In this document: positions 14,021 through 21,522 of the stretch, one piece after another
Numbering within the stretch: the stretch's first letter is position 1
How the letters are laid out: each line of letters starts with the position of its first letter
NCBI GenBank assembly: GCA_035648595.1
Contig: DASRLH010000492.1
Coordinates: 1-31,867 of the forward strand
Length of the DNA stretch: 31,867 bases
Reading direction: 5' to 3'
Source of the DNA: RYN-428 sp035648595
Lineage (GTDB): Bacteria; Planctomycetota; Phycisphaerae; Tepidisphaerales; Tepidisphaeraceae
Translations under genes and position numbers: made by a program
The notes under the pieces: model-generated
Database searches by the model: none
What the model saw: only the letters and a program-made list of their open reading frames with translations
What the model was told of the DNA's origin: nothing

Positions 14021-16294
14021 CTATTTGACGTCCGTCAACGGGTTCGACGGGCGTTCCTGGATGAGCTGGAGGATTTTGCGGCCCCATTGCCAGTAGAGGG
14101 GCTTGTGGCCGAGCTTGAAGCGGACGTAGGCTTTTTGGCCGGCGACGTATTTGTGCATTTCGTGGCCGTTGGCGTCTTTGAGGGCGATGCCGTTGGCGTC
14201 GCGGAGGATTGGATTTTCGACTGGCACGTCCACCTCGAACTCATCGTGCTGAAGGCGGTTGGGATCGCGCGGATTGATTTGTGCCTCTTCGCCGCCCATG
14301 TTGGTGAGCGAGCGGTTGATCACCTCATCGGAAGCCGCGCTGTACACATGCGGCTTGCCGCCGGGCAGCACGGTTTGAACGTCTGAAGCCAGCCGAACCT
14401 GTATCTTCGGCTGGTTCGCGCCGTTGAGGCCATTGGTCACGATTTCCGAATCATCCTGAGGGAGCAGCGTGCGCATGAGCAAGGTGTTTCCATCGATGAC
14501 CTTCCCAATGTCCTTGCCCGGATCGAGCCAGCGGCCGACCATGCTGTTGGCGTTCTCGATCATCGGCGCCACCAACTGCCCGGAAACCGCGGCGCGGAGC
14601 GTGAGCGCGGCCTGGCGCTTCAATAAACTGGCGAGTTGGTCCTGCTGGCTGTGAACGCCTTCCAGATCAATGGCGGCGGCGGAAGGATCGGTGGCGCGGT
14701 CCGCCTGCTCACGATCCACGTAATATTGCAGTTCCGACCGCGCCTGGGCGACCTTCTTGTCCATGTCGGGATCATGGGTGATGAGAATGACATCGCCCTG
14801 ATTCACCCAGTCGCCGTTGACGTGCTTCACGTCCTTTGCGCTGGTGATGAATCCGCCCCACTCGGCCCGCACCGATTCATGGCTCAGCGCATCGGCATAC
14901 GCGGTCTGGTCGATGTTCATTGGGAACTGGATGAAGCACAGCAGCGTTACGATCGCGGCGACCACCGCCAGCGAAAACGCGACGGCCCGCCCGCGCTTGC
15001 GGTGAAGCTCGGGCTCGATCGCCAGGTATTTGAAGGCCTTGAACGCCGGCACGGTCACCCATGTAACCACCCCGCCGATGCCCATGAGGATGCCGAGGAT
15101 GGGGATCTCGAAGATCACCAGCAGCATGATCATCACGCCGACGAATGCCCGGTAAATCGAGCTCAGGACGGCATAAAGGAACAGCCACACGCGCTGCAGC
15201 GGCGGCGGGAGCGGCTGCTGAAGCTTGAGGCGGAAAACATGCCGCTTGATGAGGCCCAGCGTGTATTCCGTGCTCTTTTGCCGAAGGTTGGGGATTTCCC
15301 AGAAGTCCGACAGGATGTAGTACCCGTCGTAGCGAAGCAGCGGGTTGGCGTTAAAGATGACGGTCGTAATACTCGCCACCAGCATCGCGTTGAAACTGAG
15401 CTGCCCGACAATCGAGCGCGGGTTAAAGTGCATCCAGAGGAAGGCGCAAAGTGCCGCGAAAAACAACTCGACGATCATCCCCGCGGCGCCAACGAAGATG
15501 CGGTGCCATTTGTTCTGAAAGCTCCACGCGCTGGACGCATCAACGTACGGCGTGGGGATGAAGACCAGGAACATGATCCCCAACTCATGGCATTCGCCCC
15601 CAAACCGGCGGCATGAAAACGCATGGCCCAATTCGTGAATAAACTTGATTAAACAGAACACCGCCCAGAGCAGCAATGCGTTAATCGCGTTGTCCTTGAG
15701 ATTGACTGAATAGCTGGCGGCGTCCTTGAGGCTGTGGCCGGGCATGTTCCAGAACGGGATCAGCATGACCGACGCTGAAATCACCACCGCCAGCCAGATC
15801 AACGCCCCGAACCGGCTGAACAGCAGTTTGGCCAGCGGCATCCAGCGTTTGAGGAACTGATCCGGATCCCACAGCGGGATGCGCGGGAACAGCATGTTCA
15901 TCAGCCGGCCCTGCAGCTTGCGTTTGTTCAACTGCTTGTGCCGGCGAAGCAGGACGGTGGCATCCGGCGTGACATCGGCGTCAATTAGATTAGCCGAGTA
16001 GAGATGGCTGAGGATCTGGATGACTTCGGGCTGCGTCGGCGCATCGTCTTCGAGCGTGCCGCCGACCAGTTCCCAGGCCTCCTCGACCGTTCGCTTGCCA
16101 TTGAGCAGGCCGACGAAGCGGTAGGCGGCATCGGAAAGCCGATGATACTGATTGCCCGCGGGGTCGCGGACGACGTACCATCGCTCCCCTCGATAAAACT
16201 GCCGCGAAATCTGCGCGCCCGGCCTCAGCTTGGCGCGAAGGTTCGCCACGCGATACCAGGACTCGGAAAATGTGGGTCGAAGTTGAAGAGGCAT
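14021..16294 (-). CDS. PqqD-like / M50 zinc metalloprotease / HlyD multidomain membrane protein
   Basis: A 757-residue protein with three parts (numbering from the ATG at 16294). Residues about 45-110 resemble PqqD, a winged-helix peptide-binding module (YHRLSDAAYRFVGLLNGKRTVEEAW). Residues about 150-470 form a polytopic M50/site-2-protease-type core with HELGH at 220-224 and NANPLLRYDGYY at 315-326, whose Asp is the usual third zinc ligand. After another membrane segment, residues about 490-757 form a HlyD/lipoyl-like periplasmic adaptor (VNQGDVILITHDPDMDKKVAQARSEL region). Such COG1994-type proteins occur beside peptide export or modification systems. An earlier in-frame ATG at 16372 reads through intergenic repeat DNA and is rejected. 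It sits between GAF-HlyD and SecA-like genes on the same strand. Confidence 0.87.
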   Translation of the reverse strand: MPLQLRPTFSESWYRVANLRAKLRPGAQISRQFYRGERWYVVRDPAGNQYHRLSDAAYRFVGLLNGKRTVEEAWELVGGTLEDDAPTQPEVIQILSHLYSANLIDADVTPDATVLLRRHKQLNKRKLQGRLMNMLFPRIPLWDPDQFLKRWMPLAKLLFSRFGALIWLAVVISASVMLIPFWNMPGHSLKDAASYSVNLKDNAINALLLWAVFCLIKFIHELGHAFSCRRFGGECHELGIMFLVFIPTPYVDASSAWSFQNKWHRIFVGAAGMIVELFFAALCAFLWMHFNPRSIVGQLSFNAMLVASITTVIFNANPLLRYDGYYILSDFWEIPNLRQKSTEYTLGLIKRHVFRLKLQQPLPPPLQRVWLFLYAVLSSIYRAFVGVMIMLLVIFEIPILGILMGIGGVVTWVTVPAFKAFKYLAIEPELHRKRGRAVAFSLAVVAAIVTLLCFIQFPMNIDQTAYADALSHESVRAEWGGFITSAKDVKHVNGDWVNQGDVILITHDPDMDKKVAQARSELQYYVDREQADRATDPSAAAIDLEGVHSQQDQLASLLKRQAALTLRAAVSGQLVAPMIENANSMVGRWLDPGKDIGKVIDGNTLLMRTLLPQDDSEIVTNGLNGANQPKIQVRLASDVQTVLPGGKPHVYSAASDEVINRSLTNMGGEEAQINPRDPNRLQHDEFEVDVPVENPILRDANGIALKDANGHEMHKYVAGQKAYVRFKLGHKPLYWQWGRKILQLIQERPSNPLTDVK

Positions 16295-16350
16295 GGGGGG
16301 ACGTAAATAAAGGGTCTGGGAGTCCGGAAGCCGTAGGCGAAAAATTGGGT

Positions 16351-16400
16351 GAAAATCCGAAATCCGAAGCACGAAATCCGAAACAAATCCAAAAGAAAAA
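16351..16400. repeat. Dispersed intergenic repeat, GAAATCCGAA type, copy 2
   Basis: Same unit order as the tract at 4638-4687, in the same orientation. It lies just upstream of the M50/HlyD start codon and directly next to a long inverted repeat. Confidence 0.85.
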
Positions 16401-16404
16401 TCTC

Positions 16405-16543
16405 ACCACGGAGGCACTGAAGCACGGAGGCGCTTTCGAGGGTTCTATCGCCGGGCACCAAACAAACCAACCAACCATTTTTGTTTTGATGGCCAGAAGG
16501 CTCTGGAGTCGAGTGCGCCTCCGTGCTTCAGTGCCTCCGTGGT
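16405..16543. repeat. Perfect 29-bp inverted repeat, CACGGAGGCACTGAAG type
   Basis: The arms at 16405-16433 and 16515-16543 are exact inverse complements over 29 bases, separated by 81 bases. Arms are composed of degenerate CACGGAGG/CACTGAAG octamers. A family relative with nearly the same geometry lies at 22684-22830. It occupies the gap between the GAF-HlyD and M50/HlyD genes, so it should fold in an operon transcript. Confidence 0.95.
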
Positions 16544-16567
16544 TATCTTCTTTTTGAAGTGCGGCTA

Positions 16568-18559
16568 TCACATCCAAAGTTTAAGCCGCATGAAATCCAC
16601 AAGCCGGTGTGTCCAGATCCAGATGATTCGGCGGTGCTCGACGTTGATGCGGGCTTCGCCGGACATGCCTGGACGCCAGGCCTGGTTCTTGTTCGCGTCA
16701 GTGATGGTTCCGTAGACGGTGAAGACGTTGCCGCCGTCTTTTGCCTCGCCCATCGGGATGATGCGATCGACGGTGAAGTCATATCGCGAGCTAGGCAGGG
16801 CATTGGTGGCGAAGCGGCCAGTCTGGCCGACATGCACATCGAGCATGTCGCGGTCGGGGACGCTGAGTTCCGCCCGCAGGTTGGCGGGGTTGCCGATCTC
16901 GAACATCACGTCGCCTTGCTTCACCGGGGCGCGGAGCTTGTCTTCCAGGTCGCCCTTGAGGATCACGCCGTCCAGCGGCGCGAAGAGCGTGGCCTGGCCG
17001 ATCTGGTATTGCAGCAGGGCCACGTCGGCGTCAAAGCCGGCTTTCTCATCCAGGGCGATGTGGGATTCGGCGATCTTGTCCTCGGCGCCCAGCTTGGTGG
17101 CTTCCTTGTCCTTGGCTTGGGCCTCGCTCCTGGCCTTGAGCAATTTGTCGGTTAATTCATCGGTCCTGAGGGCGACCAGGGGTGTGCCGGCTTTGACAAA
17201 ATCGCCGGGCTTGATCTTGCGGCCATCCGCGAAAAACCCGACCGATCCATCGGGCCGGATGGTGGCGATTTTTTCGATCATCCCTTCAAACGGCGCGCTG
17301 ACCGCGTTGGGAGCGATCGCGCCAAACTGGAAGGACGAACTAACGTGATACATCGGCGTCCAGAACGGCTGCACCAGCACGAAGATCAGGGCGGTTGCCG
17401 CGACGGCGATCAGTTTGGCCACCATGTGACGGGGGCCGATGACTTTCTTGGACACTTCCTTGGTGCTCAGCCCGACCTTGGTGATGAGCCAGCGGTCATT
17501 CTGATAGCGGTCGTATAACTGCGGGGCCAGCACGTCCACGGCGACCGACAGTCCGCGCGCGACGTTGGGGCTCAGTTCGTGGGTGGGGAGAAATTCGATG
17601 GTGACCACGCCGACGATCTCCGCCCGGCGGCGCAGCGGCAGGGAGAGCACGATATGCCCGCCCTGATTGCGCGAAAGCTCATGGGCGTTGCGGGTGACGT
17701 TGTCGGTGCCCATACCATCTGGGGTGGGGTTGTACAGAACCTCCTGCTCCTGGTCGGCGCACTCCTCCATCACGCGCTCGAGCAGGACGATCAATTCCTG
17801 TTTCTTGTCAAATTCCTCGGTGTGCGACAAGGCTTTCACGCGGATGCGCTCGCCCTTGATCCAGCCCAGGGAGACGCGGGTTGCGCCGGATCGCGTGGCC
17901 AGTTCGTTGCACAACCCCATCGCCGCGGACTCAAAACCCTCGGCGGTGGCGACGGCGGTTGACAACTGCATCGCGTGCTGATGGCTCTCGGCGATCGTGC
18001 GATTCTGCTCGGAGTTGCGCTTCAGCGTGAACAGCTCGAAATATCCCGCCACCAACTGCATCGACATGAGCCGTTGCTTGGCGCGATCGAGGTTGATGGC
18101 GCGAGTGACGACCGCGCTGACGGCAATAATATTGGCATCGGCCCGCAGCAAGGTGACCAGGCAGAATTGGCTCTCGGCGGCATCGTTGGGGCCGCTCACC
18201 TCAATCGCCCCGTCCTTGCCTTGCTGAATACAGGGCCGGATGAGTTCCTGGAAGGCATTGAGCGCGGCCTGTCGCGCGTCGTTGGTGCTTTCGTCGGGAC
18301 GGATATGCGCGATGGGCCGGAGGCTAAAGGCGTTCTCCGCGCCGCGTTCGAGCACGAACCCCGCGCCCTCGGTGCCGGCGACGGTAATCGCCTGCGCGGT
18401 CACCAGATCAGTCATGAACGCCGGCAGGCTGGACGCCTCGATCAGCCGCTGCACCAACTGCGAGCGCGCGCCAGAGCCACCCGAATGATGGTGTTGCTGC
18501 TGCTGTTCCTGCTCGAGGGTTTCCTGAGTTGTGGTTTCCTCAACCATACCTGATGCCAC
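16568..18559 (-). CDS. GAF domain-HlyD membrane fusion protein
   Basis: A 663-residue protein. After a Gln/His-rich low-complexity stretch (17-27), residues about 35-170 form a GAF-like region and residues about 195-350 a second, clearer GAF domain (ATAEGFESAAMGLCNELATRSGATRVSLGW region, closing with RRRAEIVGVVTIEFL). One membrane helix lies at about 378-400 (LIAVAATALIFVLVQPFW). The outside part is a HlyD/RND adaptor: barrel-sandwich with SAPFEGMIEKI and GDFVKAGTPLVALRTDEL, a short coiled coil, then APLDGVILKGDLEDKL and a beta-barrel. Cytosolic ligand sensing joined to a periplasmic adaptor suggests signal-gated transport or assembly. A GTG at 18559 behind AAGG is taken as start; ATG at 18547 is the alternative. 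Confidence 0.85.
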   Translation of the reverse strand: MASGMVEETTTQETLEQEQQQQHHHSGGSGARSQLVQRLIEASSLPAFMTDLVTAQAITVAGTEGAGFVLERGAENAFSLRPIAHIRPDESTNDARQAALNAFQELIRPCIQQGKDGAIEVSGPNDAAESQFCLVTLLRADANIIAVSAVVTRAINLDRAKQRLMSMQLVAGYFELFTLKRNSEQNRTIAESHQHAMQLSTAVATAEGFESAAMGLCNELATRSGATRVSLGWIKGERIRVKALSHTEEFDKKQELIVLLERVMEECADQEQEVLYNPTPDGMGTDNVTRNAHELSRNQGGHIVLSLPLRRRAEIVGVVTIEFLPTHELSPNVARGLSVAVDVLAPQLYDRYQNDRWLITKVGLSTKEVSKKVIGPRHMVAKLIAVAATALIFVLVQPFWTPMYHVSSSFQFGAIAPNAVSAPFEGMIEKIATIRPDGSVGFFADGRKIKPGDFVKAGTPLVALRTDELTDKLLKARSEAQAKDKEATKLGAEDKIAESHIALDEKAGFDADVALLQYQIGQATLFAPLDGVILKGDLEDKLRAPVKQGDVMFEIGNPANLRAELSVPDRDMLDVHVGQTGRFATNALPSSRYDFTVDRIIPMGEAKDGGNVFTVYGTITDANKNQAWRPGMSGEARINVEHRRIIWIWTHRLVDFMRLKLWM

Positions 18560-18630
18560 TGATGCACCTTCGCTTTCCGTATCGGATGGGGCTGCTTAAG
18601 CCGCTGACGTTATGCCGGGTGCGATGACCA

Positions 18631-18652
18631 CCCGCTGCTTTCGTTCAGCGGG
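18631..18652. other. Stem-loop between adaptor genes
   Basis: A perfect 7-bp stem CCCGCTG / CAGCGGG with an 8-base loop sits in the 126-base gap between two probable operon genes. It may act as an attenuator or mRNA-processing site. There is no T-run. Confidence 0.4.
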
Positions 18653-18685
18653 GCCGGCGCATGCCCGAGAGGATCGTTTGCTAAT

Positions 18686-19570
18686 CTACCGCGCCGTGGT
18701 GATCGCGGCCACTTTTTCGTCCACTTTGACCTGCATTTGCTCGCCAGACCGCATCTGCGCGGAATTGGGAAGCTGCAAACGCACGCGCTGCGTGCCGGAC
18801 TTTGGATCGGCCACGGGGTTAAAATAGATAATCGGCGCCGCCTGCCAATCACTGCTGCCGGCGTACTTCACTTCCAACTTCTGATTCAGCTTGAGCTGAT
18901 GAGCCACCACGACCGGCACATCGACCTCCACGTACAGGGGATCGTTGAGCACCACTTGCATGCACGGCGTCTTGGGGTCATTGGTCGCCAGTTCCCCCTC
19001 ATGCACGTTGATCTGCTGCACAAATCCATTGATCGTGCTGTAGAGTTTTTTCTGCGCGATCTTGGCCTGCTGGGCCATCACTTCAAGTTTCTTGCCGGCT
19101 GTTTCCTGCTCAGCCAGATGGACGGCGATCTCGCCGATCACCACCTCGACGCGCGCCTTGTCCAAGTCTTGCTGGCCCAGCACGTTATCTTTGGCCATTA
19201 GTTCTGAGCGCTTGAGCTCGACGCGCTTGGCCGCAAGATCTGCATTTTGCGCTTTAATCTTGAGTTCCGCGCCGACCACTTCCGCCTGCTTCACGGCCAA
19301 CTCGGCCTGCTCGACGCTATCATCCTGTTGCGCGATGATCTGGCCGGCCTTGACGGCATCCCCTTCCTTCACCAGCACCTTGCTGACGACGCCCGGCACG
19401 TTGAAGTTCAGCCCGCGCTGCTCGGAGGGGGCAGTCTTGGCGCGAAAGGTTGTATCGCTCGGAATTGCCGAATCCAGGTCGCCGGCGAAAGTTGAGGCGG
19501 ATGAAAAACTTATCGCCCCCGCCAAACATGCCACTGCCGCTCGTTGAATGATCGATGCCTTCATTGCCAT
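18686..19570 (-). CDS. Exported HlyD/RND-type periplasmic adaptor protein
   Basis: A 294-residue protein with a cleavable signal peptide (basic start, AAVACLAGAISFSSASTFAG). Next come a lipoyl-like half-motif (NVPGVVSKVLVKEGDAVKAGQIIAQQDD), an alpha-helical hairpin (about 85-170, VEQAELAVKQAEVVGAEL and following heptads), the second lipoyl half (STINGFVQQINVHEGELA) and a beta-barrel ending PNSAQMRSGEQMQVKV. It is at the short end for RND/HlyD adaptors and lacks an obvious membrane-proximal domain. AAGG precedes the ATG at proper distance. It is first in the block that runs through GAF-HlyD and M50/HlyD to the SecA-like gene, so three of four genes encode adaptor folds, yet no RND or ABC pump or TolC homologue is encoded nearby. 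Confidence 0.87.
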   Translation of the reverse strand: MAMKASIIQRAAVACLAGAISFSSASTFAGDLDSAIPSDTTFRAKTAPSEQRGLNFNVPGVVSKVLVKEGDAVKAGQIIAQQDDSVEQAELAVKQAEVVGAELKIKAQNADLAAKRVELKRSELMAKDNVLGQQDLDKARVEVVIGEIAVHLAEQETAGKKLEVMAQQAKIAQKKLYSTINGFVQQINVHEGELATNDPKTPCMQVVLNDPLYVEVDVPVVVAHQLKLNQKLEVKYAGSSDWQAAPIIYFNPVADPKSGTQRVRLQLPNSAQMRSGEQMQVKVDEKVAAITTAR

Positions 19571-19583
19571 GATTATAACCTTT

Positions 19584-19599
19584 GTCTCGTTGACGAGAC
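19584..19599. promoter_or_regulatory. Palindrome upstream of the adaptor/SecA block
   Basis: A perfect palindrome, GTCTCG-TTGA-CGAGAC, ends just upstream of the ribosome-binding site of the first gene in the reverse-strand block. Its size and position suit a repressor operator or an RNA hairpin that controls translation initiation. Confidence 0.45.
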
Positions 19600-19688
19600 G
19601 GCTAAAAAACGCCGGTTTGAACAGTTCGGGATTTATCGGACCGCAATATATCGCTTCTCGACAGGTACGCCCGTGATTGGAGGGCGGT

Positions 19689-20069
19689 TCAACCGTATCC
19701 TAAATCGTCCAAATCCTTTTCGCTCAATCCAAAAAGATGCCCGATCTCATGCAGCACGGTTATCCGGACTTGCCGGATCAGGCCCTCTTCAGTGTCGCAG
19801 ACACGCTCGATATCTTCCTGAAAAACATAAATCACATCCGGCAGATTCCCCGATTGCTCGACGCTGCGCTGTGTAAGCGGCCGCCCCCGGTAAAGCCCCA
19901 GCAGCAGTTGGTCGTGCCCCAATCCCACGCTCGCCCGCTGCTCGCCGGTGGCCCGATTCCGCACCTCCACCGGCACTTCCTCCAGGAACCGGGCGAACTG
20001 CCCGGGCAGTTCGCCGAGCGCAAGCTCCACCAACTCATAGAATCGCAATTTGCTCACACGGTACGCCAT
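19689..20069 (-). CDS. Small zincin-like metallopeptidase (PF06262 type)
   Basis: A 126-residue protein of the minimal zincin family. The zinc site HEIGH at 107-111 is followed by the family tail FGLSEKDLDDLGY, which supplies the third ligand region. The upstream ELPGQFARFLEEVPVEV and LLGLYRGRPLTQRS segments also match the family. The biological role is unknown and it may or may not be an active protease. The stop lies 118 bases upstream of the adaptor gene on the same strand, so it might be the first gene of that transcription unit, although a palindrome and probable promoter space lie between. No clear ribosome-binding site. Confidence 0.82.
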   Translation of the reverse strand: MAYRVSKLRFYELVELALGELPGQFARFLEEVPVEVRNRATGEQRASVGLGHDQLLLGLYRGRPLTQRSVEQSGNLPDVIYVFQEDIERVCDTEEGLIRQVRITVLHEIGHLFGLSEKDLDDLGYG

Positions 20070-20113
20070 CGCTAAAATCCGCCAGCTATTCTATGGTCGT
20101 GAAGAGCGGGATT

Positions 20114-20319
20114 CACCGCGGAGACGCGGAGGCGCGGAGAAGAATGAAAAAATGATGCTGAATCGGGAGCGCTGATTCATTGTGGCACGGGCGAGCCTCC
20201 CGTGCCGCTGATTTTTCAGACCGGCGATCTCGCTAAGAAAATCGGTCTTCCTGAGCTTTCCAGGCGAAAAAACTCTCAACACTATTCTTTCTTCTCCGCG
20301 CCTCTGCGTCTCCGCGGTG
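20114..20319. repeat. Long inverted repeat, CGCGGAGACGCGGAGG type, with inner hairpin
   Basis: The arms at 20114-20144 and 20289-20319 match at 30 of 31 positions and consist of degenerate GCGGAGAC/GCGGAGGC octamers. Between them a second hairpin has an 8-bp stem GGCACGGG / CCCGTGCC (near 20183-20206). This fills most of the gap between the divergent zincin and SppA genes, leaving only about 40 bases before each start codon. I see no gene here. Confidence 0.9.
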
Positions 20320-20358
20320 ATCTCCCCGCGTTTGAATCAACGTGTGCCAAGGATCCGA

Positions 20359-21384
20359 ATGCGATTAAATCAATATGTCCTGCCGCTGATTTCACTGCTG
20401 GCCATCCCGTTCCTAACCGGTTGCGGCATGCCCAGCTTTCTGGTCACGCCCATCGCCAACACCAATCAACTCGACGAACAGCAAATTGAGTCCGGCAGCG
20501 GCTGGGCGCCGCCGAAGGTGGCGATCATTGAAGTGGAAGGCATGCTCGTCAACGCCAAGAGCGGCGGCCTTTTTACCGCCACCGAAAATTCCCTCAGCTT
20601 GTTCGCCCAGGAACTGGAACTGGCGGAACGCGACGATTCCGTGAAGGCGGTGGTGCTGCGCGTCAACTCGCCGGGCGGAACGGTGAGCGCCTCGGACGCG
20701 ATGTACACCATCCTCCGGCGATTCAAGAAAAAAACACACAAGCCGGTCGTGGCGTCCATTCAGGAAGTGGGCGCTAGCGGCGCTTATTATGTAAGCTGCG
20801 CGGCGGATAAAATCGTGGCGCAACCCACCAGCGTGGTCGGCAGCATCGGCGTGATCTTCGAGAGCATGGAATTCTCCGGCACCCTCGATAAAGTCGGCGC
20901 CCGCGCCTGGGCGATCACCAGTGGCCCGCTCAAGGAGATGGGCTCCCCCTTCAAGCCCCTGGAGCCGCGCGAACGGGCGATCATGCAGGAGATGGTGAAC
21001 GAATATTTTTCGCGCTTTATCGATGTCGTGCGAACGAATCGGCCGATTGACCAGACCGCCGGGGTCGTAAACCTGGCGGATTTTCAGAAGCCGACTTATA
21101 CCGGCACGTTCAGCGGCCGCGTCTTCAGCGGCGAAGAAGGAAAAAAACGCGGCCTGGTTGATCAGACCGGCCTGCTCAGCGACGCCATCGAACTGGCGAA
21201 AAAAATGGCCAACGCCCCCGGCGCCTCGGTCATCATGTACAAACGCCCCTACGGTTACTCCGGCTCGATCTACGCATCGGGTTCCACCCCCGCGCCCAAG
21301 GCCAACGTGACAACTTTGGAAGTGCCCGGAGCCCGGAGTTTTGTGCCGGCGGGATTCTATTACCTGTGGCAACCAGGAATCTAA
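20359..21384 (+). CDS. sppA: Signal peptide peptidase SppA-type serine protease, lipoprotein
   Basis: S49 family, short (single-domain) form of 341 residues. Residues 1-22 are a lipoprotein signal with lipobox FLTGC. The catalytic domain begins at KVAIIEVEG. The nucleophile is Ser140 in VGASGAYYVS and the general base Lys192 in SGPLKEMGSP, 52 residues apart as in Bacillus subtilis SppA. Further conserved motifs are LRVNSPGGTVSASD and PTSVVGSIGVI. Short SppA proteins assemble as rings and cut signal-peptide remnants or misfolded membrane segments. An upstream GTG at 20317 lies inside a repeat arm, whereas the ATG at 20359 has AAGGATC in front and starts exactly at the signal peptide. Confidence 0.92.
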   Translation: MRLNQYVLPLISLLAIPFLTGCGMPSFLVTPIANTNQLDEQQIESGSGWAPPKVAIIEVEGMLVNAKSGGLFTATENSLSLFAQELELAERDDSVKAVVLRVNSPGGTVSASDAMYTILRRFKKKTHKPVVASIQEVGASGAYYVSCAADKIVAQPTSVVGSIGVIFESMEFSGTLDKVGARAWAITSGPLKEMGSPFKPLEPRERAIMQEMVNEYFSRFIDVVRTNRPIDQTAGVVNLADFQKPTYTGTFSGRVFSGEEGKKRGLVDQTGLLSDAIELAKKMANAPGASVIMYKRPYGYSGSIYASGSTPAPKANVTTLEVPGARSFVPAGFYYLWQPGI

Positions 21385-21388
21385 GGAT

Positions 21389-21484
21389 GATGAGTGATGA
21401 GTGAACCGTGACAAGACGGCTCGTTTCGCCTCAAGATCTGTTCAATGTGATTCTTTTCTTGTCACGGTTCACTCATCACTCATC
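21389..21484. repeat. Perfect 27-bp inverted repeat, GATGAGTGATGAGTG type
   Basis: The arms at 21389-21415 and 21458-21484 are exact inverse complements over 27 bases, made of ATGAGTG units joined to AACCGTGACAAG. It begins 5 bases after the sppA stop codon. A solitary half-arm of the same family (18 bases) lies at 26667-26684. Confidence 0.95.
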
Positions 21485-21522
21485 ACCCCAGACGTTATTT
21501 CTCACCAAGCGCGTCCCCCCCA

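Noticed and set aside
14636..15616. 326-codon forward ORF opposite the M50/HlyD gene
   Set aside because: Shadow of the real gene, with low-complexity Arg/His/Asp composition.
16270..16577. Small ORFs reading TTEALKHGGAFEG-like or FRASDFGFR-like strings
   Set aside because: These are translations of intergenic repeats that recur at unrelated positions in the window.
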